A stretch of 64,000 bases of DNA from Dermatophagoides farinae. Its lineage: Eukaryota > Arthropoda > Arachnida > Sarcoptiformes > Pyroglyphidae. The stretch lies in the NCBI RefSeq assembly GCF_024713945.1, contig NC_134677.1, positions 7,834,001-7,898,000 on the forward strand. The letters run 5' to 3'. Positions 22,841 to 37,916 of this stretch are shown in pieces (positions within the stretch are counted from its first letter, which is position 1; every line of letters begins with the position of its first letter). The position numbers were made by a program, and so were the translations under genes. Under the pieces are notes generated by a model. It was not told the origin of the DNA. It saw only the letters and a list, made by a program, of their open reading frames with translations, and did no database searches.

Positions 22841-24805
22841 AAAAAATTTATATTTATTGTACATACAATTTATAAATGTCTAGAAAAGTTTTTTTTCTCT
22901 TTGATGTCCGAATCATAGTTTGTACGATATGAGAAAAAAAAATCAAATGATAATGATCCATCCCATGAATCGATAATTGTGAAAATAAAATAATGATCAT
23001 GATGATGATCATGATGATATTGTGGAAATAGCCACCAAAAAAAAATTTATGACCATTTCGACATAAATAGTCGAGTTGTGTTCAAAAGAGAGGGAAAAAA
23101 TAGCCAAATCGAATATTTACAATTCTTTTCGTTTTTCATTTCGTTTTTGTTTGTTTGTTTGTTTGTCATTTGAACATTGAAATTATTCACGATATATTTG
23201 ATGATGATCATATATACTACTGGTACCCTTGTGGCCTTTTTTTTGGTGTATTTATAAATCATGATAAATCAAATGTGCCATTTACCAATTTTTTTTTTAT
23301 TTTTATATCGAAAATTTATGATACCACCACCGTCATCATCATCATCATCATCGTGATCATGATCACATCAACATAACAACAATGGCAATTCGATTTTTAT
23401 TTTCATTTTTCTTTTTTTTTCCTGATGTTCGACAGTTGACCAATTATTCTTGTTGTCGTGGTGATCACAATCACCATCACCACCACCACCACTATAGTAG
23501 TACAATCATCATTTTATTAAAAGAAGCCACCACTAACAACAACAACGACAACAACAAAAACAACATCCATACATTCAGAACTCATTCATTCAAAGAGGTA
23601 TGTTTTCCAATAATAATGATATCATCATCATCGACAACAATGAAAATGACAAAAAAAAAATCCGTACAAGAATCATTGTAATAAATTATCTCAATTTTTT
23701 TTTCCAACACTGTCTCTGTGTCTCTGTTTGTGTTTATTCGCTTTTCACAAGATGGACACATTTTTCATATTTTATCAAATGATGATGTTGTGCAATATAG
23801 CAATAATAATAATAGGTTCACGTATTTTTTTTATATTTATGGGCCATCTCTGAAACCATTGAAATAATAATAACGAACAACAACAACGACATTTACACAC
23901 GATTGGAAGGCCAAAAAAAAAATTATGATTATGAATATAATATATAGATGTAGATGCATGTATTGAGATATATCGCAATGATGATGATGATGATGATGAT
24001 GACCATTCGATTTATATCGGTGGCTCAATATCAATATCAATATATCCATATCATTTTCAAAAAAAAAAAAATATCAAAAACGAAATGTCTTTTATGTGTG
24101 TTGATTTATGTGTCCAGATTAGTGGACATTTGTGTGTGTGCGTTTGTGTGTATGAGAGAATAATAATAATGAAATCGAAATTGCCACATTGGATTCTATC
24201 GGATTCAATTCTCAATGTATAATTTCGATTGTGTGTGGGTCTAGTGGGATCCATATTTTGGGTTTTAGTTTCGTTTCATTTCATATTTTTTTTCGATATA
24301 TAATATATCTGTATATTGTCGATTTTTTTTTTAACGCGCGTAATAATTTCAACCACCATTTCAAATGTTGGATTTGCCTTTGGTTCATTTATTTATTTAT
24401 CTGTTTTTTTTCCAGCCACAATATATCTTGAATTGAAATGATTTTGTTTTCTGGTTTCACCATGGATTGAAAATCACCATGGTCCATAGGCGGATTTTTT
24501 TTCGTTTGTTTGTTCATTTCAAGTTTGAACATTATTGCAAAAGTCAATTTGAACTTTTTTTTTGTTTGTTTGTTTGAAAACAACAAAAAAAAGTGGCCAT
24601 CAAATTAATTTCCACTGGAAAGCAAAAATTATTCAAAAATTGATGATGATGAGCAGATCTGGCCCAAAAAAAACATCATTTGACAGTTTCAAGTGGGATT
24701 TTTAAATCCCGAAAATATGTGCAGTTTTTTTTCTACTCATTTTTAATATCAATTTTTTTTTATGTGTGCGTATGGATTTTAAAAAATTCTTTTGAAGAAT
24801 ACTTG

Positions 24806-24841
<36 letters not shown>

Positions 24842-26149
24842 ATTCGTATATATGATAATTTACTGTCCAGTGGACGATGAAATGGACCAAAAAAAAAACA
24901 ATAATATTAATGACAAAAAAAAATAGAATATAGATTGCCACCAACCATTAAAAACCACCAATATGTGTCAATATTTTGAATGTCAAATGATTATCGATGG
25001 ATTTTTGTTTTGTTTTTTTTTGTCATTGAAATTGAACAAAATCCATATGGTCCACCACCATAATAATAATTAGCATTTCTTGGTCATCATCATCATCTAT
25101 TCGATTGGCATTTGAATTTCGAATAAAGTAATTTAGTGTGTGACCTCCCATGACGTTTTTCAATAATAAATTTTCCATTTTAAAATGATTTTCAAAATAG
25201 AATTTCATTTTTTTTCAATCTCTTTCTCTTTCTCTTTTTTTTTTTTTTTTTTTTTTGATCAGAATCTATGGTTTTATGAACTTTATGATTTCATGAGTTA
25301 TAAAGTGAGATGGTGGAAAAGAAAATATAGAATATAGAATCACATCATTTATGTGATTCATTTTTTTTGTTTTTTGTTTGTTTGTGTGTGTGTGTGTTTG
25401 AGTGGACAATGGATGAATATAATGAATGAATGAAAAATGGCATTCATCCATTATTTTAAATAACGTTTTATTTCATTTTTTTTCGTTTTCAGATTCATTT
25501 ATTGAACAAGAATCTGGAATTGAAATGCGAAAGAGAGAGAGAGACAGAGAAAAGTATCGTGATTTTTAAAAAAATTTCAAGATTATTTTAATTTTTCTTT
25601 GTCGTCGACAAAGATGAAAAACAAAAACAAAAAAAAAGGCTCAAGAAAGGTTCGTTCATCCATGACCATTTGGATCATTTTGGTAATAGCCATCGTTTTT
25701 GAATTTTAAATCAAAAAATTTTTTGTTTTGTTTTGTTTTGTTGCTGGAAAATTTTTTTTTTTAAAGCTATGAAAAAAAATTAATTTACTTTTTGTCTATG
25801 GGGGTAGTGGTGGACAATCGACATTTGGCATAGCGTGACGTATTATGTGTGTGTGGGTAATGATTTTTGTTTTGGCTCTCACAAAATGTCCAATGATTCA
25901 TATCGATATTTGTTTTCATTTTCATTTTTGGTCCGTTAGTCATTCGTTTTGTTAATCTTTTTTTCTCAATAAGTCTTTATTCGACATTTTCTTTTGTTTT
26001 TTTACTTTTTGTGTGTGTGTGTGTGTGGTTTGATCTCATGATAAATTTTTCATAAAATTTTTTTTTATCCACGAAAATCATTCCGTATGAATGAATGAAC
26101 AAAATAAAAAATTTTGAATAATTTTTTTGTTCACCAATATTGCCGATAG

Positions 26150-26293
26150 ATGGCGGATAAGCGTCGTTTTTTTTTCTTATTCAAATGTTTTATTATTCAC
26201 ATCAACAATGAAAATATAGCTGACCATTCATTTTTAGATGAACTGATGGGTGGGTGGGTTGTAGATGATTATCATCATTCAATTTTCAAATGA
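26150..26293 (+). other. Small ORF, 47 codons, unknown
   Basis: ATG at 26150 in the context GATAGATGGCGGATAAG opens MADKRRFFFLFKCFIIHINN and runs 47 codons to TGA at 26291. AATAAA follows within 10 nt. It has a basic start, a hydrophobic stretch and a more mixed acidic end (ADHSFLDELMGGW). ATGGCGG also matches a YY1-type or short-UTR start element. I do not recognise it, and chance is a real alternative. Confidence 0.2.
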
Positions 26294-29106
26294 AAAATAA
26301 AACTTTTGTACCGCATTTCAAAAAAAAAGTCTGAAAGACATGAAGATTTTTTTTTGTTGTTGTTGTTGTTGATGATTGAATGTTGTGTCATAACAACAAA
26401 TCGAAAATTTGACAATTTTTTTTTTTACTTTACAACAAGAAATTTTGTCTTTTTTTCCCCTAGCTCATGTCAATGGTTGTCTATCATATGCAATTTTTTT
26501 TCCAGAATTCAAGTTTTTTTTTGTCTATGAAGAAAAAAAAATTTTTTTTTCATTTCAACTTTTTCTAAAACTTTGAATGACAACGATTCATACATATGAC
26601 ATTTTGTCTGATGTTGATGAGGACGATGATGATGATGATGGGTGGCCCATTTCCATATTGCCCCATCGTTTGTTTGTTTTTTTTCTGTTGTTGTTGTTGG
26701 AATGAATTGGATAATTGAGATGTCATCTCTTGTGTGTGTGTGTGTGTGTGTGTTGGCTTGATTGGATTGATGATTCTATACGAACAAACGAACGAACCAT
26801 CCATCCATCCATCCATCTATTCATTCGTTCGTTCATCCATTCATTTTTTGGCATAAACACACACACACACACACACACACTTGAATGATTAAATATCAAA
26901 TTTTTCATCATCATCATAATCATCATGATGAATTTATGATTCTGAAAAAATGTGAATATTTGAATGAATGAAGTGAACGTGGTGATGGTGATGGCGCTTC
27001 TTTTTCATTCTATACTAATCCGGCTTTTGTAGACATAGAGAGAGAGAAAAAAAAATATTCTTCATTTTATTTATTCGTTTTTGTTTTGACACAATGATGA
27101 TGATGACGAGTGTGTGTGTGTATGCATGTGACATAAAATACATGCATAAAAAAAACGCGGCCGGATTTTTCCCTTTTCTAATTTGAAATAGTTCAACCAT
27201 CCAGCCAGCCAACCAACAGATACTTTTTGGTACTAACTAGCTATAGTAGTGGAATGGTGTTATAAGTTTATGGAACAGTACAGAAAACAAAATGAAAAAA
27301 AAAATTTTTTTCTTTCTTTCTTCATTTTTTTTTCATCTTGTTGGAACATATACATACATACAACTGTCAAACCTGTCTGTCACCGATTTGTCTATTTTGC
27401 CATTTCATTTTTGTTGTGTGTTGGTTGGTTGGTTGGTTGGTTCTTCATCCATAAAACGTTCTGTGTATGTATGTGACATCTACATTATTCTCATAAAAGG
27501 CCTCTATCTCTATTTGGATCGTCTTCGTCTTCGTTTTTTTTTTTTTTTTTTTGGTTATGATTAGGTTTGATTGTATTAATGCCAGTCGTCGTCATCATCA
27601 TCATCATCATTGTTGTTGTTGTTGTTGTTGTTGTTGATGTCGTAATAATCGTATTACTAACAACAACAAACTGACATAAAATACATACACATTCTGTCTG
27701 TTGTCATTCAAGTGTCATGTCGATGAGCAAATAAGAGTGAGAGACAAGAATCCTTCCAGAAAAAAAAACAGTGAAAATATAAGAAATAAAATAGTGAATG
27801 ATGATTTTTATCCAATCCAAAAAATGTGTGTGTGTGTGTGTGAAAGAATTTGCTTGAATATAAGATGTTGTTGTTGTTGTTGCTTCTATTCTGTATTATC
27901 GATCATCATCATCTTCATATTTAGCTCTCAAGTAATGATGATGATTATGGTGATAATACGAATAGACCAAATCGTAATTCATTTTGGTACAAGAAATGAT
28001 GTATTTTTTGACTGAAAAAAAATCAAAATTTTTTTTAAAACGTCGTTTTTTTTGGATCTCACACCCTCTCACATTTGTTTGTGGATTCGTTCCTTTGTTT
28101 TTGATAAATTCACGTTTTTTATTTTTATTTTCACTCTTCGTATGCACATTATATACCACACATTTGGAATTGGTACTACTTCGTTTTTTTTGATGACGAT
28201 TATTATTGTAAAGAAACACACACACACACACACACGATTCTTTCATTCATTGTTTTTCATTCTAATTCTGTTCTATTTCATTTTGTCGTTTCTCACTACT
28301 CTCCTCTTCGTTGTCATTGTCACTGTCATCGTCATCGTCATTCTGTTGTTGTACATTACTACTCAACACAAACTGTCAAATCCAGTGACAAAACTGCCAA
28401 ATGTCAAGTTAGTTTCATTATTTTGGAACACACACACTTCATTCTGGTTTTTTTTCATTCTTATTCGTTTCTTGTTGTTGTTGTTGTTTTTTATTTGTAT
28501 TCTCAATCACTATATGTGTATGTGGATGTATTCTGATTGTTCTTTATCATCATCATCATCATCAGATGCTTATATGCATTTATATCATCACCAGTGTTTA
28601 TCCCCTTTATTCTAGAATCTAGATAGATAAAAAAAAGAAAGGAAAGATTATTTCTCATCATCTTGTCATTCATTGTCAATGTCTTATATGTATCTTGTCA
28701 TTTATATATCGTTTTTTTTTCATCCATCCATTAAAGACAATGTTAATGATGACATGTTTAAGCGAGAGGCAGCAAAAATTTGTTGTCATCGCTTGTCATC
28801 AAATGTTGCTGTTGTTGTCGGGTTTGGTTGTTCCATTCTTTTTCTTTAGATTTGGTTTGTTCCTCTTTTTCGTTTCGCTACACAATTTAAATACATTGCA
28901 AATTAGATTTCATCAAAGAATTATGATGAAAACTAAAAAAAAAAATTAGATTGTAATCTACCATTTTTGACACATAATACCATCATCATCGTCAATGAAT
29001 CAATCAAATTTTTTCTGCCAATGGATTAAAAACAGTTCAAAGAGTCGCTAACTTTGATTTTCATTTTTTTTATTATTCACATTTGATTTTGATTTTGTTG
29101 CCGTAG

Positions 29107-29212
29107 ATTTTGCACACCTACACAAACAATTGATTCTGGCCATTCGGAATCTATATACTATACGGCAATATTCAATGATGGACGTATTCAATCGAAAAAT
29201 TTCAAATGTCCA
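29107..29212 (+). other. Candidate internal exon
   Basis: A GCCGTAG acceptor precedes a frame that is open as FCTPTQTIDSGHSESIYY and then TAIFNDGRIQSKNFKCP, up to a GTACAT donor at 29213; unspliced, it ends at TAG 29237. Codons match the genes at 3-19 kb (CAA, CCA, GAT, CGT, TCG) and the peptide is not low-complexity. The start phase is 2. No family match is known to me and no partner exon was found. Confidence 0.25.
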
Positions 29213-31670
29213 GTACATTCATTCATTCATTCATTGTAGATCAAAGAAGAATAAATATTCAGCATTTTTTTTTTTTTGATTCTTGTTGTCGTTCAATGTT
29301 TGATGAAAAGGATGCTGCCATTATATCATACATATTGTAGTATTTGTTCAATTTTTTTTCTGAATTCTATATAATCAACATTTTCATTTTCGTTTTTTTT
29401 TTTTTTTTTTTTTTTGGTTATCGTCCAGCACAGATGGACAGATATATGATTGTTTTGAATTCTTGAATATCCATCCATCTCTATATATGAATGGAATGGA
29501 ATGGCACGATCCAAAACGATGCCGAACGAACGCAAGCATCAAAAAAAAAAAAAAAAATATCACTGACGTTTGATGTGATGTGTTCAAGTTTTTTTTTCGT
29601 TTTTCTGTCTTTCGGAGGGTTCTAGAACACTACCAATAAAATGACATGGATCAATCACAAACACACACACACACGCATATATTCCAGATGCACACACACA
29701 CACACACACAATGAAAGAACAATACATTTCAAGACAGACAGATAGATAGATGGATGTGCCAACAGAAAGATGGACGTTGATAATAATAAATGAAAAGCTT
29801 CTCAACGGGTATATTACCATTGATATAAAACAACAACAACCAGAGAAATACGCATGTCAATCGCCCTAGCCCTAGTCAAAGTAGATCCATCCATCCATTT
29901 TGGCAGTCAGTCAGTCAGTCAAAATCGATTTATTTTTTTTTCTTCTCGTTGGCATCATTTTCCTATTGTATGAAATTTATTTGTACTTTAATCTATGATT
30001 TCTTCATTTTTTTTTTTTTTTTTTGCTTTATCGATTCTTTAATTAGATTTTTTATTATTATTCTACTACTACGAATCAATGACGATAGATAGATCAATCG
30101 AGAATATATTTCAATTTGAAAATGAAAACTTTATTTAGTTTTATTCTCTCTCTCTCTCTCTCTCTGGCTTTTTTTTCTCTCGACGAACAAATGAATTGAG
30201 AAAAAAAAATTCTACTTTTTAATTGCAATTTTCGACGTATGATGGCACCAGTTGTAGTCGTTTTTTTTTTTGATTTTTTTTTGTTTGCAACGGAACTATC
30301 CATCCAACTTGATAATAATAATAATAATAATTCCATTTCCATTTCCATTGAATTGTACAACAGCAGCAACAGCAACAGCAATAGCAACAACAACAACAAC
30401 CAAGACCAAAGTAAGCAAGCAAACAAGTAATAAAAGAAAAAAAAATTGAAATGGCAATGCTCAAAAATCATCATTACACTGTCAATCAATGTTATTAGAA
30501 TTGAATTCCATTGGCCATATTAGCCATGTACACTAAACACTAACTACATACAACTATTTGGCCTGTCATGTCACATATATATAATACATACATACATATA
30601 TATATACAACATTCATTAATCATTATAATATATATAAAAATCTTGATCAATCAAAATGAATTGAATTGAATCGAAGAAAAAAAAACCAAAATCAAAATGA
30701 ATTGAATTGAAATGAAATGAAATGACGAATGTGAACAAAATAAATGTAAATGGAAATTGGAATTGTTTATGTATTAGAGATAGATAGATGTAGATTGATG
30801 ATGAATCATCTTGGCACGACATACACACACACACACACACAAACCCTGATAATGATGACGATTGATGATGATTATGATTATGATTACTATTATGATGGTG
30901 ATGGTAATGATGATGACAAAAAAAATAAATACCTGATCATCATCATCATCATCATCAAAAAAAAAATCGTCATATCCGATCTCTAAATCTGATTTGATTT
31001 GATCTGATTTTTTTTTCTTCTTGTTCTTGATTTGATGAATGATGATGACCATGATGATGATGATTTTTTTTTGTTGTTGATGAATGTAAACATATATCTT
31101 GAAATGATAAGAAAACAGTGGCCGATGAATTCTTTGCTTGTTTTTGTTTGTTGGTTTTATGAGAATTGTATTTTTGGTTGCAACAACAAAAAAAAACGGT
31201 AGTGGTACTGAGATATATAAATTTATCAAGGTTCTTTTTTTTCATTTTTTTTTGTTTTTGTTTTTTTTTTCACAACAACAATATTCATGCTTGATTTCTA
31301 TTCTTCTTAGCTTCTCACTTATATACACCATCATCATCATCATCATCTTGGCCAGACATATTATTCGACAACAGCCAACAGAAACAAGAAGAACGAAAAA
31401 AAAACGATTAAAGCAAACTCAAATGAATGAATGAATGAATGAATGGAAAGAGAGAAAAATGATTGATTGAGAATTGTCAAGTTTGATCGTTTCGTTCATA
31501 TACAACAACAACGAAGAAAAAAAAACAATCATTCTGTGTGTGTGTGTGTGTCGTTTTTTTTTTACCATACACATTCCAAACAGATTGGTATATATGCACA
31601 CCATACACACCATACACATACTACATATATTTATGATTGATGACCGATATATATGAAAAAAAAATATTGA

Positions 31671-31725
31671 AGATAGATAGATAGATGGATAGATGGATGG
31701 ATAGATAGATAGATAGATAGATAGA
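31671..31725. repeat. (GATA)n/(GGAT)n tetranucleotide tract
   Basis: About 55 bp of GATA units interrupted by GGAT units. Confidence 0.9.
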
Positions 31726-33858
31726 AGGGGAGAAGTGGTAGTAGAAGAGAAAAATATATGTATTTTAATGCCTTTCTTTTTTTCTTCTTGTTTAATTTTG
31801 CCAAAAAAAAAATGAAATAAAAATCAACGAATTTCTTTTCTTCTTGTTCTTGTTGTTGTTGTTCGCCCTGAATAAAATCCAATCATTGCCATTGATAATA
31901 ATGATGATGATCATGATGATGATGATGATCATCATTATTTAGGTGGGTTTTTTTTTCTACTAATATTATCGACATATTCTTCTTATACATGTATGTATTA
32001 TTTCATCTATGATGAATGATTGATACTTGTCTTGTCGTTTTTGACAGTTAGTCATTTGATAATAATAATAATGATTTCGAAAAGAAAAGAAATAATAAAT
32101 GATGATGATTATTATTAAATCTCTCTCTCTCTCTCTCTTTCTTTCTCTAGAATATTACCACTACTATTGTAGTAGAGACTAAATATGATTCATAATTTAT
32201 CACATAAACTTTGGATATATATTACATGCACACATGAAAAGAGAGAGAGAGAGAGAAAGAATATTTTTTCCTTTCAAACAATACACACACACACACTCAA
32301 AAAATCACTTTTCATACATTTATGATGATGATGATGATGATGATGATGATGGGGCCCATAAAATTTGGGCTGTGATAGAATGGAATCAGATTCTTTATCG
32401 AAGTGTTCTATTAGGTGTGATGAGTTTGCGCGTATATGCGTTTTATCAATTCCTGTTTGAATGTAGAATAAATCGAATCTTCCATTTTTGGCTCATTTTT
32501 TTCTGGTTCTTCCTTTTTTTTTGTTTTCTAAATTTGGTTCGAATAGAATTTTTTTTTTTTTTTTTTTTGAAACACGTCAACATTGATTGATGCATTGTAA
32601 CTTGACAGTTGATGATGATGATGATGATGCTCGTCGTCGTCGTCGTTGTTATGTTCGTCATCATCATTGGTTTATCTCCATTTTCAAAAGCAGCTGCGAT
32701 TCTTCTCTGATGATTGTGATGATGATGATGGCAGTGGTGGCAATGTAGTGGTCTAAACGAATGAAAGAAAAAACAAAATTTCTATCTGATGCGTCCATTC
32801 ATCCCAATAATGTTGTGTATTGCATCTCAATTATATAGCAAAAAAAAAAATTCGGGAGCAAGTGAAAGTTTAATGTCCAGTTTTTTTCATTGTTGGTCGG
32901 TTGATTCAATATATATTCTTCTTCCTTTCCATTTTTTTTTCACGAATTAATGATTATTGTGCATATACGTCGACGACGACGACGATGATGATGTTTAGGG
33001 CGATAGTAAAAGTGATATTGACGTTGTTGTTCAAAATGGCGTAATAACCTTTTGTTGTTGTATTGTATTATATGATGCAATTTGAATGAAAGTTAAGTGT
33101 GTGTGTGTGTGTGTGCGATTAGGAGTGAGAGAATGTAGGAATTTTTTTTTTATTTTTCCAACTATTTTGACACAGACAAACGAAGACCGATGGACGATGA
33201 TGGATGAATAGATTTTTTTTCTGTTGTTGTTGTTGTTGTTGTTGTTAACGAAAGAATATGAAATGAATTGAATAGATGGATAGACGGGTGAATGTATTCA
33301 ATCAATCAATCAATCGAGAAAAAAAAAAATTCATAAACCAAATTCACAATATGTGTGTGATTTGGGAATTCTGCCTATGAATGTGTATGAAAGTTCAAAT
33401 GAAAAAAATTCAATCATCAATCATTAATTAGTGAAAGAGAGAGAGAGAGAGAAAGAGATGTTGTGATGCGAGGGTGGGGAGGGAAATCAATAATTTTTTC
33501 ATCCAATTGACGATCGATTAATGAAAATATCTGGATTAAACTGATTGAAAACTCTTTTTTTTTTGATTTTCAGAATTTCAATTTTTTTTTTATTTTGAAA
33601 AAAATACAGGTAAAACAAAAAAAACTGGTCACAATAAATTATACGTCCGGTGTTTTTCGATCATCATCATCATCATCATCATGATGGTGACATTTATCTA
33701 GTCGAAAAAAAAGTCATACAAAAGCTAGAAGAAAAACGATTGAAAAAATTTCTTGTCAACGATTCAATTACATATGGTTTCATTTTTCGTTTGTTTGTTT
33801 GTTTGTTTGTTTGACAGAAGCAGTGTGATGTGGTTTTTTTTGGCTGTTTGTTTCACAC

Positions 33859-33889
<31 letters not shown>

Positions 33890-34929
33890 AGTGTGAAGAA
33901 TTCAAACAATGACAATGACCATTTGATTTATTTTCAGTTTGTATGTCTTTTTTTGTGTGTGTATGTGTTGTATTTACGTAATTTTTTTTTATCAAAATTT
34001 TTATAAAATCTTTGATATTCTCGTTGAGTGTTTTTTCTTGTCACAATTTTTTTTCTTGTTGTTGTTTTTTGATTTTTTTTTGTCATTGTTGTTATGTTGT
34101 TTTATTCACCCCCAAAAAAAAATTCTTCCACTTTTTCCAACGTGGATTCATCTTGGATTTTTTTTTCCTATTTTGAACGTCATCATCATCATCATCAGTG
34201 AATGATCATTCGTAAACAACATACACGTTGTTGTCATTTTTGATTTATATAGATGAATATATTCGATGAATAATTTTATCATCAAGACAGACTATTAGAA
34301 TATTTTTGGATAGCAAATCGAATCGAATCCAATGAATAACAAATAATCAGAATCGATTGTTTGAGAATAAATTCATTCACTCATGAATATGAATATGATG
34401 ACAATCATCAATCGATATCGAAAAACAACAACAAAAAAAATGGGCAGTTTGGTTTGATTTGGGTTCATGTCCTCTTTGAAATATAATAGATTTCTCTCCA
34501 TCTTGGTTTTTTTTTCTTTATTTCCTTTTTGGTCGATGTCATTTTGATTTATACTACCATGTTGAAAATGATGATGACGATGATGGTAATCAGTTCTGTC
34601 TTTTCTTGTCTTTCTCTCGCTTCATCCTAAAAGCTTGTTATATTCAATAAAAACAGAAACATGAATAGATTTTGTCGTTGATTGGTGAAAATGAAAAATC
34701 TTCAAACTGGCATCAATCAATTCTGACATTTTTGACATATTATTTATATGTGAAGACATTGATGATGATGATTCGATTGTCTTTCAAAGAGGAAAAAGTT
34801 CATTCGATCTATACATCTATTCATGAGATAATTGCAATCATTCATAGAACAGGATGGTTCTATGGTCAATGAAATTATTGTTTTTCGTGTGTGTGTCTGT
34901 GTGTGTGTGTGCGTTTGTTAAGATCATCG

Positions 34930-34973
<44 letters not shown>

Positions 34974-35415
34974 GATAGTGTCAGATATATTTTGGATGGA
35001 TAGCTGAAAATGGTCTTGTCATCTCGACCAGGTTTGACAGCCAATCTATCCAAATAGGATTTGTAGATATCTGTTGTTGTTGTTGTTGTTGTTATTGCTT
35101 GGATCTGCTTATTATTTTTTTTATCTCTTCTCTGGTGTTGTTGTTGTTTGTACATTTTCATGGTATGTGCATTCACATTTTTATATATATTTGACATTCA
35201 TCTGTCAATCGTGTCATTCGTCGCCGTCTTCGTCATCATCATCATCATCATCATCATTTGAGTTTTTCTTGCTTGTCATTTATATGCATACAGTGGTAGT
35301 TTTTTTTCTAGCCTGTCTATCAAATAATGTTTTGAAACGAAAATGTGACAGGAATTGAATTGAAGCAAAAAAAAATGTATGTGAATGTAGAGGGAAAAAA
35401 ATGTAGTCGCAAGAG

Positions 35416-35483
35416 AATCAATCAATCAATCAATCAATCAATCCATCAATCAATCAATCAATCATCTATCAATCAATCAATCA
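35416..35483. repeat. (AATC)n tetranucleotide tract
   Basis: About 68 bp of AATC units with two interruptions (CC and CT changes). Confidence 0.9.
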
Positions 35484-36676
35484 TTTCATTTCATTTCATT
35501 TTAAGCTTAAGCAACTAATCATACAGAAAAAAAATGAAATGGAAAAAAACTTGATTGCCAACAATCGATGATGATGATGATGATGGAAGATTCAATGCCA
35601 TTTTGATGAAAAAAATAACGAAAGAAACAAGGAAGGTACAAATATGGATGAATAAGCTCACTGGTTGGCTTGGCTTGCATATGTTGGTTTTCATTTGTTC
35701 GGGTTGATTTTTTTTTTATTTTTATTTTTATTTTTTTTTTTTTGATGAAAATTAATAACAACGATTTCCTTTTTGGTTATTTATTCGATAATAATTTTCA
35801 TTGATCATCATCATCATCATCATGTGTTCACCACCGCCACATTGGCTGTCATTTTTGATGATCAGAAACAAAAATATATAGAGAAAGCAGAACGAAAATT
35901 ATTCCTTGTATGCGTGTCAAATTTTTTTTGTCTTCTTCTTCTTCTACTACCACCAATTTGATGATCAATGATCGTTGATCGTTGATCATTGATGATGATG
36001 ATGATGGAAAAAAATTTATTCGAATGATGATGATGATGATGAATGAATGATAGATTACAACAGATTTAGAATGTGTCCGAATTTTTTTTTTCATTCGTTT
36101 TCTCTCTTTCTGTTTTTTTTTCTGGTGTTTGACAACCCTAACCTATGGATAATATTATTTAGTGGAAACGAAAAAAAAATTTTCAGTTTCGTGTTTGTTT
36201 GAAAAAGAAGAGAAAAAACGAATTTCAAATAATAATAATCATCATCATCGTCATTTTTTTTTTTTTTTTTTTTTTTTTTTTGGTTGTTGAAATAAAACAT
36301 TGATGATGATGATGATTCATCAAACAATTCATTTGGAAGATTGATGGATTCACTGTGTGTGTGTGTGTGTTTGTGGATGCAATGTGATTTTCAAATGTTC
36401 AAAATGGCCAATTCAACTATCACAAATTATTACTCGTGACTGATGTCTGTGTGTGTGTGTGTGTGTGGAACTATACTACTATTGAACATCTGCTCAAATT
36501 CATTCATTTTCTATTGTACATAGTGATGATGATGATGATGGTTTGATGATAATTAATCTAAATCTTTTGGATATTTATTGACAATTGTAGAGAATGAGAC
36601 AGGAAAAAGCTTATGACCATCACATATATCAATTGTAATGGAATAGAGAAGGCGTTTGTATGTAATATCGATGGTT

Positions 36677-36709
<33 letters not shown>

Positions 36710-36906
36710 GTCAAAATCAAATGAATTGAATGTTGGTTATTATCATCAACATCATGATCATTAGTGTTTTATTTAGTTCCATCATCATGATGATGATTAT
36801 AATCATAGAGTATCATTTTTTTCATCGTAGTCGTCGTTTTTGTTGTTTTTGTTTCACCCAATATAGCTTGACAGCTGATTGATAATTAATAGTGTAGTAC
36901 CATGTG

Positions 36907-36937
<31 letters not shown>

Positions 36938-37916
36938 TTGTTGTTGTTGTTAATATTGATGATTCTTTTTTTCTTTTTTACAATTTTGTTGTTGTTGTTG
37001 TTGTTGAATTAATTTAAAATTAATTGAATTAATCAATCTGTTTGTTTCATTCATTCATTTCGACATTTTTTTTTGTTTTTGACAAACATTTGATTGAACA
37101 TCATTTGATCGATCCTTGATTTGATGCACCTTTGATGTGATGACTTGTTTTTTTTACCTTTCTTAATTTATGATGATGATGGAAATCTCATCAAATCTTT
37201 TGGGACTTTTCAAAATATGAAAAAAACTTGTACAATTTTTTTCTGGACATTTTTTTCCGACCAAAAAAATAAAAATAAAAAACGATATGATCTAATACAC
37301 TATGAAGATTTAGAGTTTTTTTTCACATTCAACTTTTTTTTCTATTTTATTTTGCCCCCATTCCATATAATCGTGTGTCATTCTAAATCTCATCAATCTT
37401 CATCTTTCTTGTGTGAATTAGAAGAAAATCCAAATAGAAATAATAATGAAAAAAATATAAAAAACATTCATTTCCAATCACACACACACATATATATATA
37501 GACATTGACTAGTTGCCATAATCATCATCATTTTTGGGTGAATTTATCAAATATTTCTCATCATCTTATTACAAGACTGATGATCATTATTCACACAAAC
37601 ACACACACACTTGGATTCTATTCATAAATTCTCAATTTGTGTGTATGTGAATTCATTCAAATTTTTTTCTTGACATTTCATTGCATCCATCCATCCATCT
37701 ATCCATCAATACACCCAACCAATCTATCGATTCTTCGATATTTTTCATTGTCTATTGTAGATGTCGATTTATGATGATGATGATGATGATGATTGTAGTT
37801 ATAAAGATTTTCTTATATCCAATAACAACAACAACAACAACAAGAACCGATAATGACAACCCGAATTGTAATGGGGGGAGAAAGAGAGAGAGAGGAAGAG
37901 AAAAAATTATATAATA

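Larger units (their letters stand above)
19744..30000. other. Gene-poor region, part 1
   Basis: No recognisable gene. Contents are (CA)n at about 19954-19982 and 20036-20056, (TG)n at about 20287-20308, 21791-21813 and 24811-24835, repeated (ATC)n, a (CCA)n tract near 19920, and long T-runs such as 21148-21170. A GC-rich inverted pair lies at 20364-20383. A more complex block lies at about 22630-22840. A 47-codon ORF starts at 26150, a (TTGG)n tract lies at about 27420-27442, and a candidate exon lies at 29107-29212. Apparent ORFs of 60-190 codons here are Ile/Phe/His/Thr repeats read from simple sequence. Confidence 0.6.

Noticed and set aside
27420-27442. (TTGG)n tract as possible telomere-like repeat
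   Set aside because: The common arthropod telomere unit is TTAGG; this is a short tetranucleotide microsatellite.
28052-28615. 187-codon + strand ORF
   Set aside because: Mostly Phe, Leu, Ile, Thr-His and Ser tracts from T-rich DNA, (CA)n and (ATC)n. Only a short piece near 28370-28410 looks mixed, and no acceptor precedes it.
30239-30430. Asn/Ser-rich ORF ending at a GTAAGC site
   Set aside because: Composition fits (AAC)n/(AGC)n and (AAT)n repeats only; no upstream exon or conserved residues.
32234-32590. 118-codon + strand ORF with a Trp/Phe-rich hydrophobic part
   Set aside because: It starts in (GA)n and (GAT)n repeats and ends in T-runs. The middle could pass for membrane helices, but T-rich DNA gives this by default and there are no splice sites or family motifs.
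35964-35993. Inverted repeat ATCAATGATC/GATCATTGAT
   Set aside because: Built from GATC/ATCA simple-sequence units, so pairing is expected by chance.
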